Origin: Progne subis subis
Taxonomy: Eukaryota; Chordata; Aves; Passeriformes; Hirundinidae
Direction of reading: 5' to 3'
Assembly (NCBI GenBank): GCA_022316685.1
Contig: JAKJHU010000075.1
Coordinates: forward strand, 1,736,001 to 1,800,000
DNA: 64,000 bases
Shown here: one piece after another, positions 51,889-64,000 of the stretch
Position numbering within the stretch: position 1 is the stretch's first letter
Layout of the letters: each line of letters starts with the position of its first letter
Translations under genes and position numbers: made by a program
The notes under the pieces: model-generated
What the model was told of the DNA's origin: nothing
The model's input: only the letters and a program-made list of their open reading frames with translations
Databases searched by the model: none

Positions 51889-53639
51889 ATGAATAAGTAC
51901 AAAAACCCTAAACTAAACAATAAAAAAAAATTAACAGAGAATTTCAAAATTCGAGGAAGCTGAATTCTTTCACTTGTGTAAGAAGTCTGACATGACACAT
52001 GTTCAGACACAGCACAGCTTTAGAGTAAGCAAGTACACAGTGCTCTAGTTTCACTGATTCTGGATCAATATTTTTAACTTTTATCCAACATCTGTGCATA
52101 GCAGCATTTTCCAACTACTTCTGATTGATAGTCAGGGTTTCAGTTAGTACAGGCCAGGCATGTAGTTATCCATTGATTTCTTCCATCCTGCAAATGACAA
52201 CTCTGCAACCTTCCACAAGCAAGTCATCCAGCTGCCAGATTTCTGTGTCCTCAGAATATATTAAAAACCATTCCTATGTTCACTTCTATCTAACAAACTG
52301 CTAGACAGCTGTAACCTTAGCTGTACAAAGACTCCTCTGGTTTGAGAATATAAATTTCCAGCAAGCTTATTTGACCATGATCCTGCCCATCAGTTCACTA
52401 AACCATTGTAGAAGAGTCAGTGGGAAAGGCGACAAGTACTTCACCCTTACACAGGGGAGTGTACACGTGCTTGTGCATAAGTGTATGTCTATACACAGAA
52501 AATTTTTCACTTCTGATTGCTGGTCACAACTTCTGTATCCAACTATCAGATGAGGAGGAAACACCTGCACTTTCCTAATGGAAGTCACCCGAGCAAGGGT
52601 GAAAAAGTGCATCTGGCAAGATCTTACCAGCAAGTTCTTAGTAATATGCATTTTACACATGAACAAGAAGGAGTTCAAAGCAGGAAGAAAATGTAGCAGA
52701 CAGGAAAAGGGTCCCCAGCAGACAAGGAGGAACAAAAATTGGACATAAAACTCCAATTTCAAGTCCATGAAGCTCCACATGTTAGAATAAAATGAGGCAC
52801 CAAAAGAAGAATTACATCTCAGTGACAAGTAAAATGGTCTTACACATGCCACAAGACACTATCATGCAGTCTACCTCCTGAGGACTCCTGCACGATCACT
52901 CAAAGTTTATATCAAAAAATATTAGAACATCCTCACTATTACATTGCCTCTTTCACGACCAGTTTATTAAAATGTATTGGCTATTGCTGCTTACTAGTGC
53001 AGTAGAGAAGTAAAGTGTAAGCTTCTTCAAAACTGTCTGCCCATCTACTTTGTTCTCTTGCTAATCTCAGGTGTAATTTATCCAGAAAGATTACATCAGC
53101 ATTAACTATCTTGTTACTTTTAAGTCTGGCCCTGCTAGACTAAACTTTTCTTCAAAATTTTGAAGTCTATGTGATTGTCCCAAACATTATAGCAGAGATT
53201 ATTCTACAACTTTCTAATAGCCAATGGTAATTCAAGTTTCTGTACATTTATAATGGCTATCTCTTCACTATTGAAGCTGTTCCCCTCCCTTAAATTTATC
53301 ATTCTTCTTTACCAATTATCCAGACTGGAATTACCTAAATATACACGTGTGTGCATACACATATATGTACACACATAGAATGATTTGTCCACAATGTATT
53401 GATTTGTCTAAATACCATTAAAGTGTCAAATGACTCAAGCTTAACTTTGACATCCTTCAATAAAGAAAGCACTGTGAAACATTTTTGTGAACATTTTAAA
53501 CCACTTTAGACAAGTCTCAGTAAAACAGAAAATCTTACATTAACTGGTAGTCTTTGGGCTGACCAGAAAGCAAGTAGTTGAAGATGCATAGAGGTTAACA
53601 TTAGAATCTTGAAGTATATATGCAACTACATCCCAGTGG

Positions 53640-54535
53640 ATGCAGGACTGGAAGGGACACTAAGCAAGTCTGCAGACAATACGAAACTGGGAGGAGCTGT
53701 AAGTTCCCTCAAAGAGAGGGAGGCCCTGCAAACAGACCTTGACAAAGAGAGAAGTAGGAGAGGTGGGCAATCACCAACTGTATGAAGCTGAACAAGGCCA
53801 GATTCTGCACCTGGGATGGGGCAACCCTGGATGTATGGACAGACTGAGGAAGGAGAGGCTGGAGAGCAGCGCTGCGGAAAGGGGCCTGGGGATCCTGATC
53901 AATGACAAGCTGAGCATGAGCCAGCATGAGCCAGCCAGGAGAGCCAACCCTGCCCTGGGGTGCATCAGGCACAGCGTGGCCAGCCAGGCAAGGGAGGGGA
54001 TTGTCCCCTCTGCTCTGAGCTGGGGCAGCCTCACCTCCAGTGCCGGGGGAAGTTTTGGGTGCTGCAATGTGAGAAAGATATTAGCGAGCATCTAAAGGAG
54101 GGCAACAAAGATTGTGAAGGGTCTTGAAGAGAAGCGTTATGAGAAGCAGCTGAGGGCACTCAGTCTGTTCAGCCTGGAGGAGACTGAGGAGAGACCTCAT
54201 TGCAGTCTACAGCTTCATGATGGGGGAAGAGAACGGGCAGGCACTCATCTCTCCCCTGTGGTAACCTGTGACAGAACTCAAAGGAATGTCTTGAAGTTTT
54301 GTCAGGGGAAGTTTAGGTTGGATATTAAAAAAAGGTTCTTCCCTCAAAGGGAGGTTGGGCACTGGAACAGGCTCCCCAGGAAAGTGGTTACAGCATGAAG
54401 ACTGACACAGTTCAAGAAGCATTTGGACACATGGTGTGACTCTTGGAGATAGTTCTGTGCAAGGCTGAGAGCTGGACTCTGATGATCCTTGTGGGTCCCT
54501 TCCAACTCAGCATATTCCAGGATTTTGTGGAAATC
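53640..54535 (+). mobile_element. CR1-family LINE, 5'-truncated copy
   Basis: About 0.9 kb matching the 3' end of a CR1 (chicken repeat 1) non-LTR retrotransposon, antisense to WWC3. The 5' part decodes to the tail of the reverse transcriptase ORF: GCAGACAATACGAAACTGGG (ADNTKLG-like), then LHLGWGNPG, AAERGLGILINDKLSMSQ and LGCIRHSVASQ. The 3' part contains the familiar CR1 blocks GAGGAGACTGAGGAGAGACC, TTCTTCCCTCAAAGGGAGG and ACTGGAACAGGCTCCCCAGG, and ends with GATCCTTGTGGGTCCCTTCC and a decayed tail. Full-length CR1 is about 4.5 kb, so this copy has lost most of ORF2 and everything 5' of it. The RT remnant is frameshifted and has stops, so it cannot move on its own. A short in-place duplication (AGCATGAGCC twice) is visible at about 53911-53931. 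The exact 5' boundary is uncertain by some tens of bases. Confidence 0.92.
53700..54095 (+). pseudogene. CR1 reverse transcriptase C-terminal remnant
   Basis: Within the CR1 copy, residues resembling the end of ORF2 can be followed in two frames: LKEREALQTDLDK near 53710, then QGQILHLGWGNPGCMD and LESSAAERGLGILINDKLSM from about 53788 onward. The frame changes between these blocks and the catalytic YXDD region lies upstream of the truncation, so this is a dead fragment. It is described only as part of the element. Confidence 0.8.
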
Positions 54536-57500
54536 TCTCTCATACACTAACAAGGTCCATCATTCTAGAAAACATCACGACCAACATGAGCTAAAGGAAT
54601 TGTTTTATTTCTGTAGTCTGAAAAAAAAATGTTTTAGAAAAGGCTATAGCTGATGTTTCCCTACATGTAAACTGAAGTTTAATGAGACTAGAAACAGACA
54701 TCTGTCATGACTATATGCACAAACAAGCCTAGCACTACTGTCAGTGAAAATTTAGTTAATTTGATGTTTTAAAATACTTTAAGCCCCAATCCTCAAAAAA
54801 CTTGCTATACTTGGAGTATATTCAATTAAATTCTACTGAAATTATTTTCAGGAAACTATTTTCACCAACAAATATTATTCAATTATATTAATAAAAAAAG
54901 AAAACATATGTTAAAAGTTACTAGAAACCATTTCTAGAGAAATTAAGCAGAAACAGACATACAATGGGAGGAAGAAGTAAATGCAACTGGCCTGAGTATA
55001 AAAAAAAAAAAAGGTTGGAAAAATACATATTCAAGAGACCATTCTTTTCATGTCTTGGAACAAAGTGATGTGTAGATAAGTGCCAAAAGAATATGCATAC
55101 CATGACTTCACATACATCCTATTCAAAACAAATTGTGAGGTAAAATGGTAAACAAAGGCCTCACACCCAGAAAAGTCTACAATGCCAGCTAATATTAGAA
55201 ATTCAAGACAAGAGTTTCTTATTTAATCTTTCAAAACAGCTTTTCTTCTCCTTGCCTTCAAACACACTTGAAAATGAGTTATACTCATCCTGTTATTTTT
55301 CCTAAAAGCACCACATATGGCATTTCTCAAACATGTTGAATTATCACATTCCTGGAAATTTTACGGACTCTTTTGTACCATTTTTATGTTATGTCTTCTA
55401 ACATGCTACTGAGCTGTCACACACTAACTTCGCCTGTAAAGCAGAGAAATTTTGCCTTGTAAAAGGCCACAGCTCTGGCTTCAAGTCCCTCTCAGTGCAG
55501 TGGGTGACCATGGGCATGGAGGGAAACCTGCAACCAGAGAGGACATTACACTGCATTGCAGCAGCCCCATGACCAAACTGCAAGGCAGATCTGCAAGGAA
55601 GGCTTTCCAGACCGCTCCTCTTCTTAAGTTTCTGAACTAAACTAATAAAGCAATACTTTATGTGAGGGTGAAGGAGTTCAGCTAATGTGACACACACACT
55701 GCATCCAAGGGCACCGTTTCAATCACTTGCCTGTACAACCACTAAGCCTGACTTAGCACTAAGCAACCGAAGTGGAAATATGTTGACAGGATCTTTGATG
55801 CCTTTGGGTTTCAGAGTCCATTTCTTGCAAGCACTGATCTACAGCAATCACTTCATTATTTAAGCTTTTTCCACTCTTCCAGAAGTAACAGACCCTTAGT
55901 CAAACATAAATGGATGCATGTTTCAGCTGCCTAGAAGTGGTGATGGACAAGTCATTATTAATTATTGTATACATTAGCATCCTCAATCCACCCATTTATT
56001 TCAAAGCTCCATATTTTAACTGCTATTACAAAAACAGCTAATGATTACCTATAAGATATTAAAAGTGGTCTGAAAAGAAACCCGTTAATGAGAATTGTGC
56101 TTAAAATGTGTCTTAAGTTTCCAAACATAATCAGGAGAGCTAAGAGAAGAACTTTCACCTCCTTAAAATCTTTGCTGCTTTTATACCAATGGAGCAACAA
56201 ACCTCTTGCAAAGTAAAATCATTTCTTTAAGCCAAATAACTGCATAAAGTAAAAAGCAATGGTTCTCCAATGATTTGCAGCCTTGGTACATTTCCTACTC
56301 CACAGCTCACTCTTTGCCTTTAAAATTACAGATACAGCTGTGAAGTTATTTACACTTTATGACATGTTAGTTTATATAATTCCTCAACTTTTTTGATTCT
56401 CAGCAGTCTCAATCTATCAGTGACAAACAGAAATTCATGTTATCTACATATATATAATGTTAACATAGTTGCTGTGGAGAAGATTCCCTAAAACATGCAC
56501 TTAAACTCTTAGAAGTGCTTCCACACTCCGGGTTAGCACCCTTGTGGGACAGCGATTTTCAAGCTTTTAGGAAAACTTAACCCAGCCCCTGGGTTCTCCC
56601 AATATGCAATTACCCCACTGTTGTTATCATTTCCCAAATATACTTGCTTCCTAAAGTCTTCTTTAATGCTAACCTTGCAAATTAACGCAGTATATACCCC
56701 AGTCAATATTAGCAATTTAGTAATATATCCCAAAGTCAGTTTTACAGATTTATGTTAATCTGAACATAAGGTTCTGAGCATTTTTAAGAGGTTGAACTTA
56801 TAAATTTTGATGCCATTACTTCTATGGTTGCCAGTAGTTGTGTATTTGAGCTTCCAGTTAGACTAACAGAGTAGTTCCCAATAAGTAATACAAGGAACTA
56901 CTCATAACTTCACTATCATGCTTTTACAAATATACATGAATACAAAATACTTTGTGAAAAAATCCAGAGAAATCCAGTGAAATAATGTACTTCTAATGAA
57001 TTACAATAATGCAATATGAAAAAAAAAACTTTGAAGAATCTGCTCAAACCCAATGTAAAAAACCACTTGGAACTCTTAGAAAAATTTATTTTTGATATAA
57101 GAAAATAAATCAAACTATAAAACAGCACAAGCCATGTTGGAAGTTATTTTACTGTATAAAGTTTCACATATACCAGAAAATTGTAAAGCAAAAACCAGTC
57201 AACAGGAGAAAAAGCACAATTCTAGAAGACTGACCATGCCATCAAACCTACAGTGATCTTAAATTGAACATAACTGAACATACATGAGTACCCCTTCATT
57301 AAAACAGCAGTGGAAATCTGATTAAATTTATATAGTAAGATACTGAAGAGACTTCAACAAAAGATGGCCTCCTCTTCTTCCGCCCCATCTCCCATGACGG
57401 AGAAGGTTAAAAATAGAGGCTTCCGTTTCCTTAGATTATTTCACTTTAAACTTTTCTAGAGCACTGAAATAGCTACTTTGCCAGCTTCCTACATTTGTGT

Positions 57501-60500
57501 TAGAAAAGGAGTGTTAAAAACACACATTTACAGCAACTCAGGAAACTGACTTCTGTGGTTTGCATTATTATAATAATTTGTAAATGACAAGTCTCTCTAC
57601 AAGTGGGAGGTACGTCTTCTGAAGTCTCCTTTCGGATATTGCTCACCCATGGGTCTCTTGCACCACATAGTAACATATTTTGGGAATAAGCTGTACTGAC
57701 ATATTTTTCTATATTTATGCATTCCTCGGCAGTTAGTAAATGCAGATATTTTCAGTGCACAGTGCTCAGTTCCCCATGTCCTTTTAAAAGCAGCTCCCCT
57801 ACTAGGAAGGAAAGCTTAAGAGCTGTAGAAAGACAGCTTCAGCTCCCTCCCTCCCTGCCATGAGCCTTTGAGGAACTCTGCCACAGGGAGCCCCTAACTC
57901 CCACCATGGCAGCAGAGTGGTCCCAGCTGTCCAGGTCCATGTTTTAAGGTCAGAAAGTCACTGACATCATTACGAGCCACAAAACTTTAGCTGGTAGTCC
58001 TTGCATCTAGCCCAGCCTCATGGGTGACCTAGATCATACCTTCAAAAGTGACAAGAGAGGTGTTTGTAAATATTGAAAAAATGTACATTGCAGAATTAGC
58101 ATCTGAATTCTTTATCTGGAAGCACTGAGTATCGACAACCAAAAAGTAGCAGGTATCTAAGGTCTGCTGCAATGATGTTGTATCAGCTGCACATTACTAT
58201 AATGCAGTGCCACCCACACGTTATGAAGTCTGGTATGCTTCGTTAGGCATTCCCTCATTAGGCAATTTTTTTATTGCTTTTCCTTCTGCTGGAGTAGAGC
58301 TGCCTTGGCTGAAGTTCTCCCTCCTGAGGGTGTGCCTCCTTCTCATCTCTTGTAAGAAGGTCAATTAAAACAGCTCTGCCAGTTGAAACAATACAGCGCA
58401 GGAAAAATGCTGTCCTGTCCCTCCCCACCCCCCAGCTTCAATTCTTACAGTCTCCTAGATAATCTCAGCACTGCTAACCCTGGGACCCAAACTTTGTAGG
58501 TATCCTACTATTCCAAGGAAAAAACATTTAAGTCTGGCAAAGGTGCAAGGGAGTTGAAGAGGGGAGTATTACTGCACATGCTTATAACTCTGCCAATTAT
58601 GGAAGCTTGGGTCTTTGCAGATTTAATCTCCACTGAACACATGCCAGCTTCTCAGATCTCTCTTGGCCACACAGTCACTCAACTCCAGTGTTCCAGGACA
58701 TCCAAGAGGATTGCTCCTCTTTTTTACAAGAAGCAGCTCCAGAAAAACAGTATCAGTACAACCCTGTTCTTCCAGGGAAAGAGTCTAGGAAGTCAGTTTC
58801 TCCTTCCAGTCTCAACGAACCCCTATTAGCACCTGAACATCATGAAGGAAACAAAAGGAAGCAGACACACAGGGATACAAAAGAATGAGGAAAATGGGAA
58901 CCAGGTGCTGAAAGAAGAGGCCTCGGCAATCGGAAAGCAATGAATGATTGAAGGAAGCACAGAGAAGTAGGATAAACACAAGGAGAAAGACTACGAGCAG
59001 AGCTCAAAGCAGAAGGGACTGGCCAGCAGCAGTGTGAACAGGCCACAGCCCATCTGGCTGGATGGGGAAAGAAAGTAGCCTCTCTACATCCCTCAGCTCT
59101 GAGACTTTGCAAAGGGCTCTGTTCTCTCCTGCGCTCTCCACTCCAACTACATCATAAATTCCACCTGCAGTTTTGTATGAAAACTCGATTAACAGCTTGG
59201 TACCACTGAACTGGAGAGACCTCTGCTGCCTTCCAGCGTGTCCCCCTCTTGCTGCCCTAACCTGAACCATCCCATCACTCCACAGCACAGCTACTTTTAA
59301 CACTCATCTGACCAGATAGTAAACTAAGAGTAGGTATGCTTCAACTCACCCGAACATCAAAAAAAGTAACAGAGAAAGGGGAAAGTAGCAATCTGGGGAG
59401 GAAGGGGGTGGGCATGGAATTTATTTTGCTATCAGATGAACAAAGAGGCAATGTAGAAAAGGCACGAGGTGAACAAGATCTACTACTAGTAACAAACTAC
59501 TAGCCTAACTTGCACTAATCCTCACTCTGGTTGGGGGTGGTGAGGGGACGGAAGAAAGCAGAACCAAAAAATTCACCCAGATAAAATTAGAACAGCCACA
59601 TAAAGACAGTTTCACAACAATGACAATGCAGACATGAATTCTGGCATTTCACAGTGTTTGGTCTATGTTTGGCTATGCAATTTTAATAAACATGAAAAAA
59701 ACACAGATGCATCACAAAAGCATCTCAGGAAGAGAACACTGAGGCACCAGGATCCATATGTTAAAGAACCTTCTAAAATTTGGAAGAAGAACACAGCCTA
59801 TTCTTAAAAGTTTCTGAGCAACTCAAGTGTACAGCAAATGAACTACTAAAACCTCAAAAGCACCTCTGAATATGCACTGTTAGACAGTGGTACTGTAGCC
59901 CCCTGGAAGAGTGATCCCCAATATGAGTACTTGCTTCAATGCTCATGAAAGGTTAAGACCTAACAACATAGGATACTGACACAGGTAACACATTTGGGAA
60001 TCAACTAATTAATCCATTTATCCGTTAACATTGTTAAAAAACATACCAAACCAACTCACACACCAGAGTTGCACAGGAAATAACTAGGTATTCAGTGAAG
60101 AAAATAAACTACTAAAACACATGAAATGATTGATTGACCAAGTAACATTAAAAAAAGAAGTGTGCAAAGGAAACAAGCTACTGTGTTTTGAGTCATATCC
60201 TCAACTATATACTCAATAAAAACTATTTTTCCCTAGTAATTACAATTAAAATCTCTTCCCAACTTCTCTACTTTCTCTCATATAAGATCAAGTCTATCTT
60301 TAGTACAGAAAGCACTTGCTCACATGCAACCACAGAAAAGCCACAGAGATGTGAGAAATGTAGATTTTATGAACTGCAGGAAAAACTGAATTAGTAAAGA
60401 AAGCATCTGCATTTCCATGAGTTTTGTCCAGCATGAAGTAACAAGCAGCTTGGACAGAGGCATGCAGAAGAGAAATGGGGTTTATGTCTGACATATTAGA

Positions 60501-63500
60501 ATTCTAAGTTCTAGCAGAAGGGACATATGTTTCCTTTGATTAAAATACAGAAAATTATCTGCTTACAGAAATGATGCAAAATCCTGTCAGAGTAACTGTT
60601 CCCTGCATTTCACAGCCTTTTGTGTTACTAGCAGAGGAAGCATATACAGTTTTAGTTTCTTTAATTCTAACACACCTATTTTCTTCAAAACTATTTATAT
60701 GCAAGAGCTAACCATCAAAGGGGCTCTCCCAGCCTCTGAAGTGAGGATGGTAGGTAGGACTGCCTCCCAGACTTTGGAGCTCATCAGCAAAATTTTAGAT
60801 AGGTAACAAACTTTTCCCAAAAATACTAGCTATTTCCAGTTACTGAAAGATCTACTGACTCAGCCTCTGAGTAGCCTGAAAGAGGAAAAAAATCCACAGT
60901 TTTCAGAAGTGTTGTAAGCCTGCTTGCTTAGCTGGGCTGATGAGCAATGCTTCAGGAGATCCAGTAAAAGGAGGACATGAAGCAAACTGAACCACAACTG
61001 CTATTCCAGATGTATGCTGAAAAATTTGTGACTTAAGTGTGTTTAACAGAGCAGGACTTCAAAACTTACCACTGGCTTCTCAAATGCTATTAGGAAACCT
61101 GAGTGAACTGAAAGGGAAACTATGGCGCATGGGAAAGCAGCGTACAAGCCTGACAGGGAAATCCCAGAAAAACAAGGTAATGACTCTTACATTCCCTTCT
61201 CCACACAATTTCATGTTCTGTCATTTTCTAAAAACCTTTCACCATTATCTATTAAGCAAGAAGAAAGTCTCTCCAAGACAGCTGTGGAAAAAGAAACAGG
61301 AGCACTCCCTCTTCCCTCCCCATCCTGTACTTATGCCACAACTGAACAAATAATTTGAAGAGACTTTCTCACCATTTCCTAGACTGCTGCTGCCAGGAAA
61401 GCCTCTCTTCTGCCATCACTCTTCATCTAGCTTCCTTCTGCCTTACTTCCCCATAAGTGAACCCAGATGCTTACATACTTAGCCACTCTCTGCTCTTCCC
61501 ACCATGAAATCCACAGAATTCTTATTCACAGGACTTAGTTTTCTGATTTTATACTGCCACAGCACAAGGAATTACTAAAGACAGAAGCTGTCAGAAAAGC
61601 AAAGGTCCATCCCTTCCTTACTCTTCATGGAAGCTGAAAGACCTAAATTTTTAACGTCCTCAAGTTAACTTCCCTGACAATTTTGCCCTCAAATTCTAAT
61701 TAGAATACAATGAAAATATCACCAGTTAAATAAATTATCATACTACATTAAATCTATTCCTCCCCCATGCAATTAACAAGGTGTTTCTAACAACCATTCA
61801 GCAGCAAGGCTTTTCAGTCTATCTGGTCATCCTTATTCGTTTTTCACAACAGCCTTCTGAGGCAAGGAACCTCACTGCATAGCCAGCTGCTGTGCTGCAT
61901 TTTAGTGAAAGTCTGAATTTTACAGATATGACTGGTCTAGGCCCCCTCCTGCCCTCTGGCCATACATTGAGCAATGCATCTTACTCGCAATGACTTAATG
62001 CTTCTAATTCCCGCAAAAATTAGTTTTACAGAGACAATCATTTTTCCTTAACTCCTCTCAACGAAATACACCAATTTAAGACACCAGTCAAGTCTCAAGT
62101 GGAATGATGATTTGGGCAAGAATACCAATCCCACCCACACCTCAAAAACTCTCTAAAGCCCCAACTCTCTAAAGAGAACACCATGTAAGGCAATGGATCA
62201 GCTATCTAAGACATCTCTGGACCACACTGCTTTCAGAGGTGGCACCAAGTGACGCTGAGGACAGACACCATGCACACACATACATTTCCACTGTATTTCC
62301 AATGTACATCCACTCCAGCAACCACATAAAGAGACACTTTCCTTCTTTGTAGAAAATGAGTGCTGACAGAAGCAGAGAATGGGATGACATTACTGTTGCC
62401 ATAATAAAAATTCAGAATACTTAAAAGGATAACACACAATTTATTGACAACTGAGCCAAAACAAGTTCATAATGTAACAACTTATGTGATCCAAGAACAG
62501 CATAAAAGTAAACAAAAAAAAGTTTATGGACTCTAATTGGTATTAAAAAGGAAAACTACGAAAATGCCATTTTTTAAAGAATAGATTGTTCTAACACACG
62601 GTTTGATTTTATAGGTATTAAATATATTGTAAGAATGGACAAGCTCTTCTGGCATTTTTTAGCATCCATCCAACATCAATGCTGAGAAGAAAAAAAGAAA
62701 TCATTGTCTTCAGAGATGCATCATAGAAATAAAATTAATTTCTTGCTTCTCTCAAAAGTAACCATGAAAATGAACTTGCCTTGCCCTTAGTAACAGTTCA
62801 TCCTCATGTATTTTGTACAATTAAGCCCAGCACATTGTTCTGTTGTTTTGAACCTACATTGCTTTGATCTTCAATTTCCAAAACAGGAGAACTACTAAAG
62901 CATTCTCAAGCACACCTTTTAGATCAGGCATGTGTTCTCCCATGCACACACATATTAATGGCACAGAGTACACTGTTCCCTTTACATTGCTGCCAACTGC
63001 AAGATTTTGTAAGAGTAAATTTTGACTGTATGCAATATACAGCTTTGAAACAATGACAAACACACGTTCTTAGTACTGTCTCCATTTTCTTTTCTGGCAT
63101 TTTTCTTTCCTGTAAGCATATAAATGCCTTCTCACAGTACTTGGGAGCAGTCTAAGCCCTCCAAAGCTGCAGCCAGCCTATTTCACAACAGGAGGACCAG
63201 CTCCAGCAGCATCTCTGTGAGCACCACGGCAGCATTGCTGTGCTGCATCACAGCACATGCTCCTCCAGCTCCTTTCAGTGCACAGGAGTGGGAAGAGTCA
63301 ACTTAGCCTTCCAAATGATTGGATCATATTAGAAATATTCCTGAAGTCATGGCTTTATTTCAAAGATCTTTGTTCAAGATAACTTTATTATTTATAAGAT
63401 GCTGTACTACTGCAAATCAAGATGTAAGAACATTATCAATCCATTTAACACTGATGATACATCCTATGATAATACAGATTTTATGCATAATTTATAAATA

Positions 63501-64000
63501 CAACCCCAGAATAAATAACTACAGCCTACAGCTTGCAGAAAATAACATTAACCAATTTCTGTAAAAAAAGTGACATTAGAGGTACTGTAAATTCTTATTA
63601 TAAATTATTTACCCCACACAAACACTTCTACATTTGTGTACACAGGATGTTTCCAAGAGACCCAAAGCAGCTTTACCCTGGCTCCCATGAGTACAGCTTC
63701 CAGCTACTTCAGTGTGGCACAGAGCTCCATCTAATATAACCTAGCCTACACAGGGCTTGTTAGCTCAGGTTTGATGATGAATTAACCACAGCCACTGGCT
63801 CACAACCAGCTCAAAGCACGAGCCAAATTTGCAGCATAGCATTCAGACACAACTGACAGCATCTCATAATGAAATTGCTTACTCACCTTATTCACCTCAC
63901 TTACTTCATCTGGTGGAATAAACTACTCACCTGTATCGCTACACAAAAAGCACTCATATGGAAGATCGAGGGCCCTGTTTACTCACACCTGAACTTACTG

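Larger units (their letters stand above)
44781..64000 (-). other. WWC3: 5' intron, at least 19.2 kb, running off the window
   Basis: No exon encoding WW1 (GWEEARD...SWIDPRD type) was seen on the minus strand. Contents: an (AT)n run (45572-45586), a GC-rich CpG-bearing patch (49845-50110), A/C-rich tracts (49698-49741 and 51827-51888), a two-copy short repeat (51634-51706), and a CR1 fragment (53640-54535). Several open frames of 90-160 codons (for example 52367-52852 and 46913-47314) carry no recognised domain. The remainder is plain AT-rich intron. Confidence 0.75.

Noticed and set aside
53739..54422. Open frames on both strands of 70-118 codons
   Set aside because: They belong to the CR1 fragment and its antisense, not to a separate gene.

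Overview
The window is vertebrate nuclear DNA, AT-rich and dominated by introns. It most likely comes from a bird: it holds a CR1-type LINE fragment, and every recognised coding block belongs to one animal gene. A turtle or crocodilian is not excluded by sequence alone. I saw no bacterial-type operon, CRISPR array, RNA gene or viral gene.

The one gene I can support is a WWC-family (KIBRA-family) Hippo-pathway scaffold on the minus strand, best matched to WWC3. Eleven consecutive internal exons lie between 44780 (5' side) and 564 (3' side). They sum to 1854 coding bases (618 codons), and the reading phase is consistent across all ten junctions. In protein order they give the second WW domain, a long coiled-coil region, a (SSRGSLA)n serine-rich segment, a proline-directed Ser/Thr-rich segment, and the conserved SDSGVFE stretch that precedes the C2 domain. 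The first WW exon and promoter should lie beyond 64000, and the C2 domain and C-terminus should lie left of base 1, so the gene is open at both ends.

Layout: 1-563 is the start of the intron after the last visible exon. The region 564-44780 is the exon/intron body, with introns of about 1.1 to 8.9 kb. The region 44781-64000 is one uninterrupted 5' intron, at least 19.2 kb long. It carries a 5'-truncated CR1 element in the opposite orientation to the gene (about 53640-54535) and a GC-rich, CpG-containing patch at about 49845-50110.

The structures not explained by the gene are few: a 30-bp perfect inverted repeat with an 8-base loop at 44178-44245, a 32-bp perfect palindrome at 22577-22608 just upstream of a splice acceptor, several C- or A-rich low-complexity tracts, and a few short tandem duplications. 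I found no convincing previously undescribed system. The two palindromes are the best leads.
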